The position numbers were made by a program, and so were the translations under genes. Source: Corticium candelabrum (Eukaryota; Porifera; Homoscleromorpha; Homosclerophorida; Plakinidae). From it: a stretch of DNA of 64,000 bases. Below are positions 41,294-52,399 of the stretch, one piece after another; positions within the stretch are counted from its first letter, which is position 1, and every line of letters starts with the position of its first letter. The DNA is taken from the NCBI RefSeq assembly GCF_963422355.1, contig NC_085094.1:90001-154000 (forward strand). The letters are read 5' to 3'. The notes beneath the pieces were generated by a model that worked only from the letters and a program-made list of their open reading frames with translations, had not been told where the DNA came from and did no database searches.

Positions 41294-41997
41294 TATAGTA
41301 TTTGGCGTTCAATTATCCGAATTGGGCGTTCAATTATCCAAATTGGGCGTTCAATTATCCGTTCCTTACGGCTGTTGTGCAATATCATGGAAAACTGAAT
41401 AACTTACATAGTCTGCGGTTGGGCAGCTGCTCAAATATCATCATTCATCAGCTGTCTAGACGCAATAATTTGTAATTAATCTTGACTTTAGCGTGAATTT
41501 TTAGCTTGTGTTGTACGATATTTTTCTTTGCACTAATCTTGGTGTCCCACGTTTCCGCGGAGGTCTAACTAGACTGTTGTGAGCGAACTAAATCTACATA
41601 TCTAGGAAACCTACAACAACGGTTTTATCCCGTCAATCGTGGTTTAATTCGCATATTTTGTAAACCGAGCGTCCTGCGTGATACCATGCAACAGTCCATC
41701 ATGCGTCTTAGCAGGTTTTTAGCTAATCATGAGCTCGAATTTCACTACTTCGCCTTCTCACCTTTCTTGAATCAATCATTTATTGGTCAGCTGAAACGTG
41801 AGTGAGCATCATAGAAAGACGTCATGAAAGAAATGTGCGCCGTTTTGACTTTACGTATCAGACTGAAACAATTATTTCTATAAATTTAGTACTTCTAGGA
41901 CAGAACATCGGATAATTGAATACCTGAGTCGGATAATTGAATGCCCGAATCGGATAATTGATTGCCTGAATCGGATAATTGAACGCAAAATACTATA
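41294..41997. repeat. Foldback core of array unit 1
   Basis: Left arm: TATAGTATTTGG, then three copies of a 21-mer GCGTTCAATTATCC(G/A)AATTGG. Right arm: four inverted copies ending TTGAACGCAAAATACTATA. About 500 bp of unique sequence lies between. This unit is unusually similar to unit 4 (45308-46032). Confidence 0.85.
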
Positions 41998-42043
41998 ATC
42001 GTCTTCAATTTTTCGTTCACGCTTCAATCGTCTCACTCGTTTA

Positions 42044-42253
42044 CTAAGATAGTCGCGTAACAATGGTCACGTAGTCACGTGATAATGGTTGCGTCACAAT
42101 AATTTCTGTCAAAGTAACGCGCGGAAACTCAAAAAACAGACTTTTCTCTTCTTTTAGCTTTTCCTTTCCATCCCGTTTGTCACGAATCAGTCTCCTTTGC
42201 TCTTTAGTCGCGTAAGGGAGCAAAATCGAGAGTCGTTTTACTCTTCCCGCCAA
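42044..42253 (-). CDS. Conserved basic short frame of the array unit
   Basis: This 69-codon frame is representative. It reads [38 protein letters not shown] and TEII(V/A)(T/S)QPLSRDY. Counterparts lie at 40578-40802, 43399-43653, 44710-44913, 46076-46276, 47370-47582 and, partly broken, in units near 49160 and 50520. The peptide is recognisable in all copies. No known domain is seen. It may be a relic exon of a mobile element rather than a gene. The downstream sub-repeats read as SIIRxxR heptads in another frame. Confidence 0.3.
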   Translation of the reverse strand: MAGRVKRLSILLPYATKEQRRLIRDKRDGKEKLKEEKSLFFEFPRVTLTEIIVTQPLSRDYVTIVTRLS

Positions 42254-42650
42254 AAAATTACAATTAAGTCGACCCCTCGAAAAGGGTCCCTTGCTTCAAT
42301 TTTAGCGCATATGTTACGGAGTCAAAATTGCATTCATCTGGCATCGTCGTTTTGTCGATCCGCCTTTCTGTTTTGCCGTAAATCCATATGACAAGTGCTG
42401 ACGTACGCATATAAATATATAAATATATAAATATATAAATATATATAAAAAATATATCTCGAGCTCAATTGACATGACAAGAGAGAGGCTCGCTTTGCTC
42501 GCCAACTAGTAAATGCTCGGTTAGCATTGTGTTTGGCGAGCGATGGTGTTCGGTCTTTACCTATTCGCGTAACAATGTTTGCGTTACGTATAGCAATAGT
42601 TTATGTCAAACAAACGCGTTGACTCAGGAAACAGACTTTCAGTTGCTCTT

Positions 42651-43352
42651 CTCTAGTATTTTGCGTTCAATTATCCGAATTCGATGTTCAATTATCCAAT
42701 TCAGACGTTCAATTATCCGTTGCTTACGGCTGTTGTGCAATATCATGGAAACTGAATAACTTCCATAGTCTGCGGTTGGGCAGACGCTCAAATATCATCA
42801 TTCATCAGCTGTCTAGACGCAATAATTTGTAATTAAACTTGACTTTAGCGTGAATATTTAGTGTGTGTTGTACGATAATTTCCTTTGCACTAATCTTGGT
42901 GTCCCACGTTCCGCAGAAGTCTAGCTAAGCTGTTGTGAGCGAACTAAATTTACATATCTAGGAAGCCTACAACAACGTCTTGATCCGTCAATCGTGGTGT
43001 AATCCGCATACTTTGTAAACCGCGCGTCATACATGATACCATGCAACAGTCCATCATGCGTCTTAGCAGGATTTAGCTATATATCAAGAGCTCGAATTTT
43101 ACTACTTCGCCTTCCCACCTTTCTTGAATCAATTATTTATTGTTCAGCTGAAACGTGACTGAGCATCATAGAAAAACGTCATGAAAGAAATGTGCGCGGT
43201 TTCGACTTTACGTATCAGACTAAAACAATTATTTCTATAAATTTGGTACTTACAAGACAGAACATCGGATAATTGAATGCCCGAATCGGATAACTGAACG
43301 CCCAATTCGGATAATTGTTGCCTGAATCAGATAATTGAACGCAAATACTATA
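42651..43352. repeat. Foldback core of array unit 2
   Basis: Same arrangement as unit 1, with slightly diverged 21-mers in both arms. Confidence 0.85.
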
Positions 43353-43927
43353 GTTGTCTTTAATTCTTCGTTTACGCTTCAATCGTCTCACTCGTTTACT
43401 AAGATAGTCGCGTAACAAAGGTCGCATAGTCACGTGATAATGGTTGCGTCGCAATAATTTCTGTCAAAGTAACGCGCGGAAACTCAAAAAACAGACTTTT
43501 CTTTTCTTTTAGCTTTTTCTTTTCATTCAGTTTGTCACGTATCAGTCTCTTTTGCTCTTTAGTCGCGTAAGGGAGCAAAATCGAGAGTCGTTTGACTCTT
43601 ATCGCCAACAAATTACAATTGAGTCGACCCTCAAAAAGGGTCCCTTGTTTCAATTTTTAGCGCATATGTTACGGAGTCAAAATTGCATTCATCTGACATC
43701 GTCGTTTTGTCGATCCATCTATCCGTTTTGCCGTAAATCCATATGACAAGTGCTGACGTACGTATATAAATATATAAATATACTAGTAAATGATCGGTTA
43801 GCATTGTGTTTGGCGAGAGATGATGTTCTGTCTTTACCTATTCGCGTAAAAATGGTAACGTTACGTATAGCAATAGCTTTTGTCAAACAAACGCGAAGAC
43901 TCAGGAAACAGTCTTTCAGATGCTCTT

Positions 43928-44650
43928 CTATAGTATTTGGCGTTCAATTATCCGAATCCGGTATTCAATTATCCGAACTCGGCGTTCAATTAACCGATTC
44001 AGGCGTTCAATTATCCGTTGCTTATGGCTGTTGTGCAATATCATGAAAAACTGAATAACTTACAAGTCTGCGGTTGTGCAGCTGCTCAAATATCATCATT
44101 CAGCAGCTGTCTAGACGCAATAATTTGTAATTAATCTTGACTTTAGCGTGAATTTTTAGCGTGTGTTGTAGGATAATTTCCTTTGCACTAATCTTGGTGT
44201 CCCACGTTTCCACGAAGGTCCAGCTGAGCTGTTGTGAGCGAAATAAATCTACATATCTAGGAAGCCTACAACAACGCCTTGATCCATCAATCGTGTAATC
44301 CGCATACTTTGTAAATCGCGCGTCTTGCGTGATAACATGCATGCAACAGTCCATCATGCGTCGCAGCGGGTATTTAGCTAATCAAGAGCTCGAATTTCAC
44401 TACTTTGCCTTTCCACCTTTCTTGAATCAATCATTTATTGTTCAGCTGAAATGTGTGTGAGCATCAAAAGACGTCATGAAAGAAATGTGCGACTAAAATA
44501 ATTATTTCTATATTTCTTACTTCTAATTAGGACAGAACATCGGATAATTGAATGCCCAAATCGGATAACTGAACGCTCAATTCGGATAATTGCTTGCCTG
44601 AATCGGGTAACTAAATGCCGAGTTCGAATATTTGAACGCAGAATACTATA
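43928..44650. repeat. Foldback core of array unit 3
   Basis: Four left-arm and five right-arm 21-mers. The core contains an uninterrupted 85-codon minus-strand frame (44100-44357) that is broken in other units. Confidence 0.85.
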
Positions 44651-45307
44651 GTTGTCTTCAATTCTTCGTTCACGCTTCAATCGTCTCACTCGTTTATTAG
44701 CTGAGATGGTTACGTAACAATGATCGCATAGTCACGTGACGATGGTTGCGTAGCAATAATTTCTATCAAAGTAACGCGCGGAAACTCAAAAAACAGACTT
44801 TTCTCTTCTTTTAGCTTTTCCTTTTCATTCCGTTTGTCACGCATCAGTCTCCTTTGCTCTTTAGTCGCGCAGGGGAGCAAAATCGACAGTCGTTTGACTC
44901 TTCTCGCCAACAAATTACAATTGAGTCGATCCCTCGAAAGGAGTCCCTTGCTTCAATTTTTAGCGCCTATGTTACGGAGTCAAAAGTGCATTCATCTGGC
45001 ATCGTCGTTTTGTCGATTTGTCTTTCTGTTTTGCCGTAAATCCATATGACAAGTGGTGACGTACGCATATAAATATATAAATATATAAATATAATATATC
45101 TCAAGCTCAATTGACATGACAAGAGAGAGGCTCGCTTCGCTCGCCAATTACACTAGTAAATGCTCGGTTAGCATTGTGTTTGGCGAGCGATGGTGTTCTA
45201 TCTTTACCTATTGAGTGATAATTCGTGTAACAATGGTTGCGTTACGTGGCAATAGTTTCTGTCAAACAAACGCGGGAACTAAGGAAACAAACTTTCAGTT
45301 GCTCTTC

Positions 45308-46032
45308 TATAGTATTTGGCGTTCAATTATCCGAATTGGGCGTTCAATTATCCAAATTGGGCGTTCAATTATCCGTTCCTTACGGCTGTTGTGCAATATC
45401 ATGGAAAACTGAATAACTTACATAGTCTGCGGTTGGGCAGCTGCTCAAATATCATCATTCATCAGCTGTCTAGACGCAATAATTTGTAATTAATCTTGAC
45501 TTTAGCGTGAATTTTTAGCTTGTGTTGTACGATATTTTTCTTTGCACTAATCTTGGTGTCCCACGTTTCCGCGGAGGTCTAACTAGACTGTTGTGAGCGA
45601 ACTAAATCTACATATCTAGGAAACCTACAACAACGGTTTTATCCCGTCAATCGTGGTGTAATTCGCATATTTTGTAAACCGAGCGTCCTGCGTGATACCA
45701 TGCAACAGTCCATCATGCGTCTTAGCAGGTTTTTAGCTAATCAAGAGCTCGAATTTCACTACTTCGCCTTCTCACCTTTCTTGAATCAATCATTTATTGG
45801 TCAGCTGAAACGTGAGTGAGCATCATAGAAAGACGTCATGAAAGAAATGTGCGCCGTTTTGACTTTACGTATCAGACTGAAACAATTATTTCTATAAATT
45901 TAGTACTTCTAAGACAGAACATCGGATAATTGAATACCTGAGTCGGATAATTGAATGCCCGAATCGAATAACTGAACGCCCAAATCGGATAATTGATTGC
46001 CTGAATCGGATAATTGAACGCAAAATACTATA
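45308..46032. repeat. Foldback core of array unit 4
   Basis: The left arm and core are nearly identical to unit 1, three units upstream, pointing to a recent exchange or a multi-unit duplication. Confidence 0.85.
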
Positions 46033-46610
46033 ATCGTCTTCAATTTTTCGTTCACTCGTTTATTAGCTGAGATAGTTACGTAACAATGATCGCATAGTCA
46101 CGTGACAATGGTTGCGTAGCAATAATTTCTATCAAAGTAACGCGCGGAAACTCAAAAAACAGACTTTTCTCTTCTTTTAGCTTTTCCTTTCCATCCCGTT
46201 TGTCACGAATCAGTCTCCTTTGCTCTTTAGTCGCGTAAGGGAGCAAAATCGAGAGTCGTTTTACTCTTCTCGCCAAGAAATTACAATTAAGTCGACCCCT
46301 CGAAAAGGGTCCCTTGTTTCAATTTTAGCGCATATGTTACGGAGTCAAAATTGCATTCATCTGGCATCGTCGTTTTGTCGATCCGCCTTTCCGTTTTGCC
46401 GTAAATCCATATGACAAGTGCTGACGTACGCATATAAATATATAAATATGTAAATATATAAATATACTAGTAAATGCTCGGTTAGCATTGTGTTTGGCGA
46501 GCCATGGTGTTCTGTCTTTACCTATTCGCGTAACAATGGTTGCGTTATGAAGCAGTAGTTTCTGTCAAACAAACGCGGGAACTCAGGAAACAGACTTTCA
46601 GTTGCTCTTC

Positions 46611-47326
46611 TATAGTATTTCTCCTTCAATTATTCGAATACGGTGTTCAATTATCTGAACTCGGAGTTCAATTATCCGTTGCTTACGGCTGTTGTGCAAT
46701 ATCATGAAAACTGAATAACTTACATAGTCTGCGGTTGGGCAGCTGCTCAAATATCATCATTCATCAGCTGTCTAGACGCAATAATTTGTAATTAATCTTG
46801 ACGTTAGCGTGAATTTTTAGCGTGTGTTGTACGATAATTTCCTTTGCACTAATCTTGGTGTCCCACGTTTTCGCGGAGGTCTAACTGTTGTGAGCGAACT
46901 AAATCTACATATCTAGGAAGCCTACAACAACGCCTTGCTCCGTCAATCGTAGTGTAATCCGCATACTTTGTAAACTGCGCGTCCTGCGTGCATAATACCA
47001 TGCAACAGTTCATCATGCATCGTAGCGGGTTTTAGCTAATCAAGAGCTCGAATTTCACTACTTCGCCTTCCCACCTTTCTTGAATCAATCATCTAGTGTT
47101 CAGCTGAAACGTGAGTGAGCATCTTATAAAGACGTCATGAAAGAAATGTGCGACTAAAATAATTATTTCTATATTTGGTACTTCTAATTAAAACAGAACA
47201 TCGGATAATTGAATGTCAGATAATTGAATGCCTGAATCTGATAACTGAACGCCCAATTCGGATAATTGCTGGCCTGAATCCGTTAACTGAACGCTGAGTT
47301 CGGATAATTGAACGCCAAATACTCTA
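46611..47326. repeat. Foldback core of array unit 5
   Basis: Same arrangement. Arms are more diverged (TTCAATTATTCGAATACGG). Confidence 0.85.
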
Positions 47327-47967
47327 GTTGTCTTCAATTCTTCGTTCACGCTTCAATCGTCTCACTCGTTTACTGAGATAGTCGCGTAACAATGATCGCA
47401 TAGTCACGTGACAATGGTTGCGAAGCAATAATTTCTATCAAAGTAACGCGCGGAAACTCAAAAAACAGACTTTTCTCTTCTTTTAGCTTTATCTTTCCAT
47501 TCCATTTGTCACGTATCAGTCTCTTTTTCTCTTTAGTCGCGTAAGGGAGCAAAATCGAGAGTCGTTTCACTCGTCTCGCCACGAAATTACAATTGAGTCG
47601 ACCCCTCGAAAGGGGACACGTTATTCAATTTTTAGCGCATATGTTACGGAGTCAAAATTGCATTCATCTGGCATCGTCGCTTTGTCGATCCGTCTTTCCG
47701 TTTAGCCGTAAATCTATATGACAAGTGCTGACGTACGCATATAAATATATAAATATATAAATAAAATATATCTCGAGCTCAATTGACATGACAAGAGAGA
47801 GGCTCGCTTCGCTCGCCAATAAACTAGTAAATGCTCGGTTAGCATTGTGTTTGGCGAGCGATGGTGTTCCGTCTTTACCTATTCGCGTAACAATGGTTGC
47901 GTTACGTAGCAATAGTTTCTGTCAAACAAACGCGTTGACTCAGGAAACAGACTTTCATTTGCTCTTC

Positions 47968-48932
47968 TATAGTATTTTGCGTTCGATTATCCGAATCTGG
48001 TGTTCAATTATCCAAATCCGGTGTTCAGTTATCCTATTCATGCGTTCAATTATCCGATTCATGCGTTCAATTATCCGTTGCTTACCGCTGTTGTGCAATA
48101 TCATGGAAAACTGAATAACTTACATAGTCTGCGGTTGGGCAGCTGCTCAAATATCATCATTCATCAGCTGTATAGACGCAATAATTTGTAGACTTTTAGT
48201 TGCTCTTTTATAGTATTTTGCGTTCAGTTATACGAATCCGTAGGTCAATTATCCGAATTGGGCGTTCATTTACCCTTTGCCAGGGGCTGCTGTGCAATAT
48301 CATGTAAAGCTGAATAACTTACACAGTCTGCGGTTGGGCAGCTGCTTAGACATCATCATTCATCAGCTGTCTAGTCGCAATAATTTTGTAATTAATCTTG
48401 ACTTTAGTGTAAATATTTAGTATATGTTGTACGATAATTTCTTTTGCACTAATCTTGGTGTCCCACGTTTCCGCGGATGTCTAACTAAGCTGTTGTGAGT
48501 GAACTAAATCTACATATCTAGGAAGCCTACAACAACGCCTTGCTCCGTCAATCGTGGTGTAATCCGCACACTTTGTAAACAGCGCGTCCTGCGTGATACC
48601 ATGCAACAGTCCATCATGCGTTGTAGCAGGTTCCTAGCTAATCAAGAGCTCGAATTTTACTGCTTCGCCTTCTCACCTTTCTTGAATCAATCATTTATTG
48701 TTCAGCTGAAACGTGAGTGAGCATCATAGAAAGACGTCATGAAAGAAATGTGCGCGGTTTTGACTTTACGTATCAGACTGAAACAATTATTTCTATAAAT
48801 TTAGTACTTATAAGACAGAACATCGGATAATTGAATACCTGAGTCGGATAATTGAATGCCTGAATGGGATAACTGAACGCCCAATTCGGATAACTGATTG
48901 CCTGAATCGGATAATTGAACGCAAAATACTCT
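47968..48932. repeat. Foldback core of array unit 6, with internal duplication
   Basis: The left arm plus the first part of the core is present twice (47968-48190 and 48190-48400). This explains why this unit is about 250 bases longer than the others. Confidence 0.85.
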
Positions 48933-49600
48933 AGTTGTCTTCAATTTTTCGTTCACGCTTCAATTGTCTCACTCGTTTATTAGCTGAGATAGGCGCGTAA
49001 CAATGGTCGCGTAGTCACGTGATAATGGTTGCGTCACAATAATTTCTGTCAAAGTAACGCGCGGAAACTCAAAAAACAGACTTTTCCCTTCTTTTAGCTT
49101 TTTTCTTTCCATTCCGTTTGTCACGTATCAGTCTCCTTTGCTCTTTAGTCGCATAAGGGAGCAAAATCGAGAGTCGTTTTACTCTTATCGCCACGAAATT
49201 ACAATCGAGTTGACCCCTCGAAAGGGGACACGTTATTCAATTTTCGCGCATATGTTACGGAGTCAAAATTGCATTCATCTGGCATCGTCGTTTTGTCGAT
49301 CCGCCTTTCCGTTTTGCCGTAAATCTATATGACAAGTGCTGACGTACGCATATAAATATATAAATATATAAATATATAAATATATAAATATATAAATAAA
49401 ATATATCTCGAGCTCAATTGACATGACAAGAGAGAGGCTCGCTTCGCTCGCCAATAAACTAGTAAATGCTCGGTTAGCATTGTGTTGGCGAGCGATGGTG
49501 TTCTGTCTTTACCAATTCGCGTACCAATGGTTGCGTTACTTAGCAATAGTTTTTGTCAAACAATCCCGGGAACTCAGGAAACAGACTTTCAGTTGCTCTT

Positions 49601-50292
49601 CTAAAGTATTTTGCGTTCAATTAACCGATTCAGGCGTTCAATTATCCGTTGCTTACGGCTGTTGTGCAACTAAATAACTTACATAGTCTGCGGTTGGGCA
49701 GCTGCTCAAATATCATCATTCATCAGCTGTATAGACTCAATAATTTGTAATTAATCTCTACTTTAGCGTGAATTTTTAGCGTGTGTTGTAGGATAATTTC
49801 CTTTGCACTAATCTTGGTGTCCCACGTTTCCGCGGAGGTCTAACTAAGCTGTTGTGAGCGAACTAAATCTACATATCTAGGAAGCCTACAACAACGCCTT
49901 GCTCCGTCAATCTTGGTGTAATCCGCATACTTTGTAAATCGCGCGTCTTGCGTGATACCATGCAACAGTCCATCATGCGTCGCAGCTGGTTTTTAGCTAA
50001 TCAAGAGCTCGAATTTCACTACTTCGCCTTCCCACCTTTCTTGAATTACAAATTATTGAGATTAATCAATCATTTATTGTTCAGCTGAAACGTGAGTGAG
50101 CATCATAGAAAGACGTCATGAATGAAATGTGCGACTAAAATAATTATTTCTATATTTGGTACTTCTATTTAGGACAGAACATCGGATAATTGAAAGCCGG
50201 AATCGGATAACTGAACGCCCAATTCGGATAATTGCTTGCCTGAATCGGGTAACTGAACGACGAGTTCGGATAATCGAACGCAAAATACTATA
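49601..50292. repeat. Foldback core of array unit 7
   Basis: The left arm is reduced to two 21-mers and the right arm keeps five. A small insertion of TACAAATTATTGAGATTAAT lies near 50045. Confidence 0.85.
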
Positions 50293-50712
50293 GTTGTCTT
50301 CAATTCTTCGTTCACGCTTCAATCGTCTCACTTGATTACTGAGATAGTCGCGTAACAATGGTCGTGTAGTCACGTGATAATAGTTGCGTAGCAATAATTT
50401 CTATCAAAGTAACGCGCGGAAACTCAAGAAAAACAGACTTTTCTCTTTTTTTAGCTTTTCCTTTTTATTACGTTTGTCACGAATCAGTCTCCTTTGCTCT
50501 TTAGTCGAGTAAGGGAGCAAAATCGAGAGTCGTTTGTCTCTTTTCGCCAACAAATTACAATTGAGTCGACCCCTCGAAAGGAGTCCCTTGCTTCAATTCT
50601 TAGCGCAAATGTTATGGAATCAAAATTGCATTCATCTGGCATCGTCGTTTTGTCGATTTGTCTTTCTGCTTTGCCGTAAATCCATATGACAAGTGCTGAC
50701 GCACGTTTACAC

Positions 50713-50837
<125 letters not shown>

Positions 50838-50840
<3 letters not shown>

Positions 50841-51140
50841 TTTTAAAAACTTTTTCTCTGAAAAAAGAAATAGATGTAGGAATTGTATAAAAAGTAACAG
50901 AAACAAGATCTATAGATAATATGAACCAAAGCAAGACATCATTAGTGAATCCTTCCAACCCCACATTCCCTACATTTTCCTTTTTGGGTGTTAGGAGGAG
51001 GAGGAGGAGGAGGAGGAGGAGGAGAAGAAGGAGAAGAAGCAGAAGAAGAAGAAAGAAGACAAAATCCAGCGAAAACTCCGAAATTGACGAGCGTTTTTCT
51101 AGTTCTGAAGACAAGTTGAGATCAATGACGACAGTTTGAC
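50838..51140 (+). repeat. Composite dispersed repeat (two modules)
   Basis: 50838-50965 matches one arm of the palindrome at 19201-19470. 50995-51130 matches 20900-21015. They are joined by a (GGA)n/(GAA)n tract. One frame crosses both modules, reading MNQSKTSLVNPSNP, a poly-Arg run and KKTKSSENSEIDERFSSSED. Confidence 0.6.
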
Positions 51141-51800
51141 CGTAAAATGGAGGTTTACGACATCTCGGCTTTTCTGTAATGCGCGGGATTGTCACGTCAC
51201 CCATTGTTGGTCTCCCAAAGGACTGTTGATTGGCTCAACAAATTCCCAAGAGTGATTCACGCTGACAAGCTAGTATTACGTCACCTACGTTTTGTGTCCT
51301 AAAACGATTGCTGATTGGCTCGACAAACTCTCCGAGCGTGACACACGCTTACAAACAAAACTACAAATATAGAAACATAGGTAGGTACATAGCGACATAC
51401 CGGCAGACAGACCGGAAGTCAATTCAGCCCGTTTAGAGTGAGCTTCTCGCGAAGCAGTCCACTACTTATTGTGGTGTCCTTCTTTTACGCTCGTAGCTAA
51501 TTAATCTTGACTTTAGGGTGAGGGTAAACAGCGCGTCCTGCGTGATACCATGCAACAGTCCCATCACGCGTCGTAGTGGGTTTCTAGCTAATCAAGAATG
51601 GTAGGTAAAACAATACGCGTAGAATGTTAAAAGTTTCTGCAAGAAAACTTCTTACAAATCAGACCTCTTCACAATCATTCTCTAGTAAAAACAACAAAAG
51701 AAAACCAGCTATTCCAATGCAAATCATTGCAAGTCAAAAAGCCAGTAACAAATCCAGCACCTCAATTTGGTCACTTGGAATGTATTAGTAAATTACGCTT
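51140..51800. other. No gene; array scrap
   Basis: 51490-51598 is a piece of the array core (AACAGCGCGTCCTGCGTGAT) with an internal deletion. Short AGACAGAC tracts occur near 51400. Otherwise nothing is recognised. Confidence 0.5.
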
Positions 51801-51999
51801 CTACATTTGGATGATGTGAGCTCCAGTTCCTGGTTTACTCTGAAACAAATATTCATCAGAGACAGCAAAACCACGGGCCATGTAGTATTGCTCTCTGACA
51901 TAACTCAGGAAAGATTCAACCTTTCCACTGGGAACCATAGAAACACAGCAACCACCCCATCCAGCTCCAGTCAAACGAGAACCGAGAGCACCAGCCTGC
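51801..51999 (-). CDS. GALK2: GALK2 (N-acetylgalactosamine kinase) terminal exon
   Basis: GALK2 is a GHMP-family kinase that phosphorylates GalNAc at C1 in the cytosol as a salvage step. The exon encodes [20 protein letters not shown], then [17 protein letters not shown] and [12 protein letters not shown] before a TAG stop. [11 protein letters not shown] is the conserved GHMP C-terminal glycine motif. The W and the KPG.GA ending fit GALK2 rather than GALK1 (GGGFGG). The acceptor TTGTAG lies just upstream on the minus strand and the exon starts in phase 2. No earlier GALK2 exon was found up to 64000. Confidence 0.88.
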
Positions 52000-52106
52000 C
52001 TACAACACAAAACGAATCAAATGTGTATACAATTAAACACTTCCTTGTAGCATTCGAATCTTATGTATGTTGTAGACCGAGAGATTTAGTGGCCAGGCAA
52101 GTGAAA

Positions 52107-52217
52107 GAATATGAAGACAGACAGACAGACACACAGACAGACAAACAGACAAACAGACATACATACATGCATACATACATACATACATACATACATACAT
52201 ACATACATACAGACAGA
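52107..52217 (+). repeat. (GACA)n/(CATA)n microsatellite
   Basis: GACAGACA units change to ACATACAT units. It sits about 110 bases upstream (in GALK2 sense) of the terminal exon, within the intron. Confidence 0.95.
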
Positions 52218-52399
52218 CAAACTCAATTGCCAATTACTGAAAAATGTCCCGTTGAAGGTTGTTCTATGTCTGGTACTACAAACCGCTGTTTAACCACATT
52301 CGTCAAGTTCACAAACCACAGGACTGGTCTGACGACCTCATCTGTCGTCATAATTTGAACAATGCTCTTCCTGCCTACATTGGTTTAGAAAATTGAAAC

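Noticed and set aside
41294..41997. Regularly spaced 21-mers as a CRISPR-like array
   Set aside because: The 21-mers are contiguous, diverged, and inverted across a core in a eukaryotic genome. There are no spacers and no cas genes.
51801..51999. GALK1 galactokinase
   Set aside because: The [11 protein letters not shown] and KPG.GA features fit GALK2. GALK1 has GGGFGG at this place.
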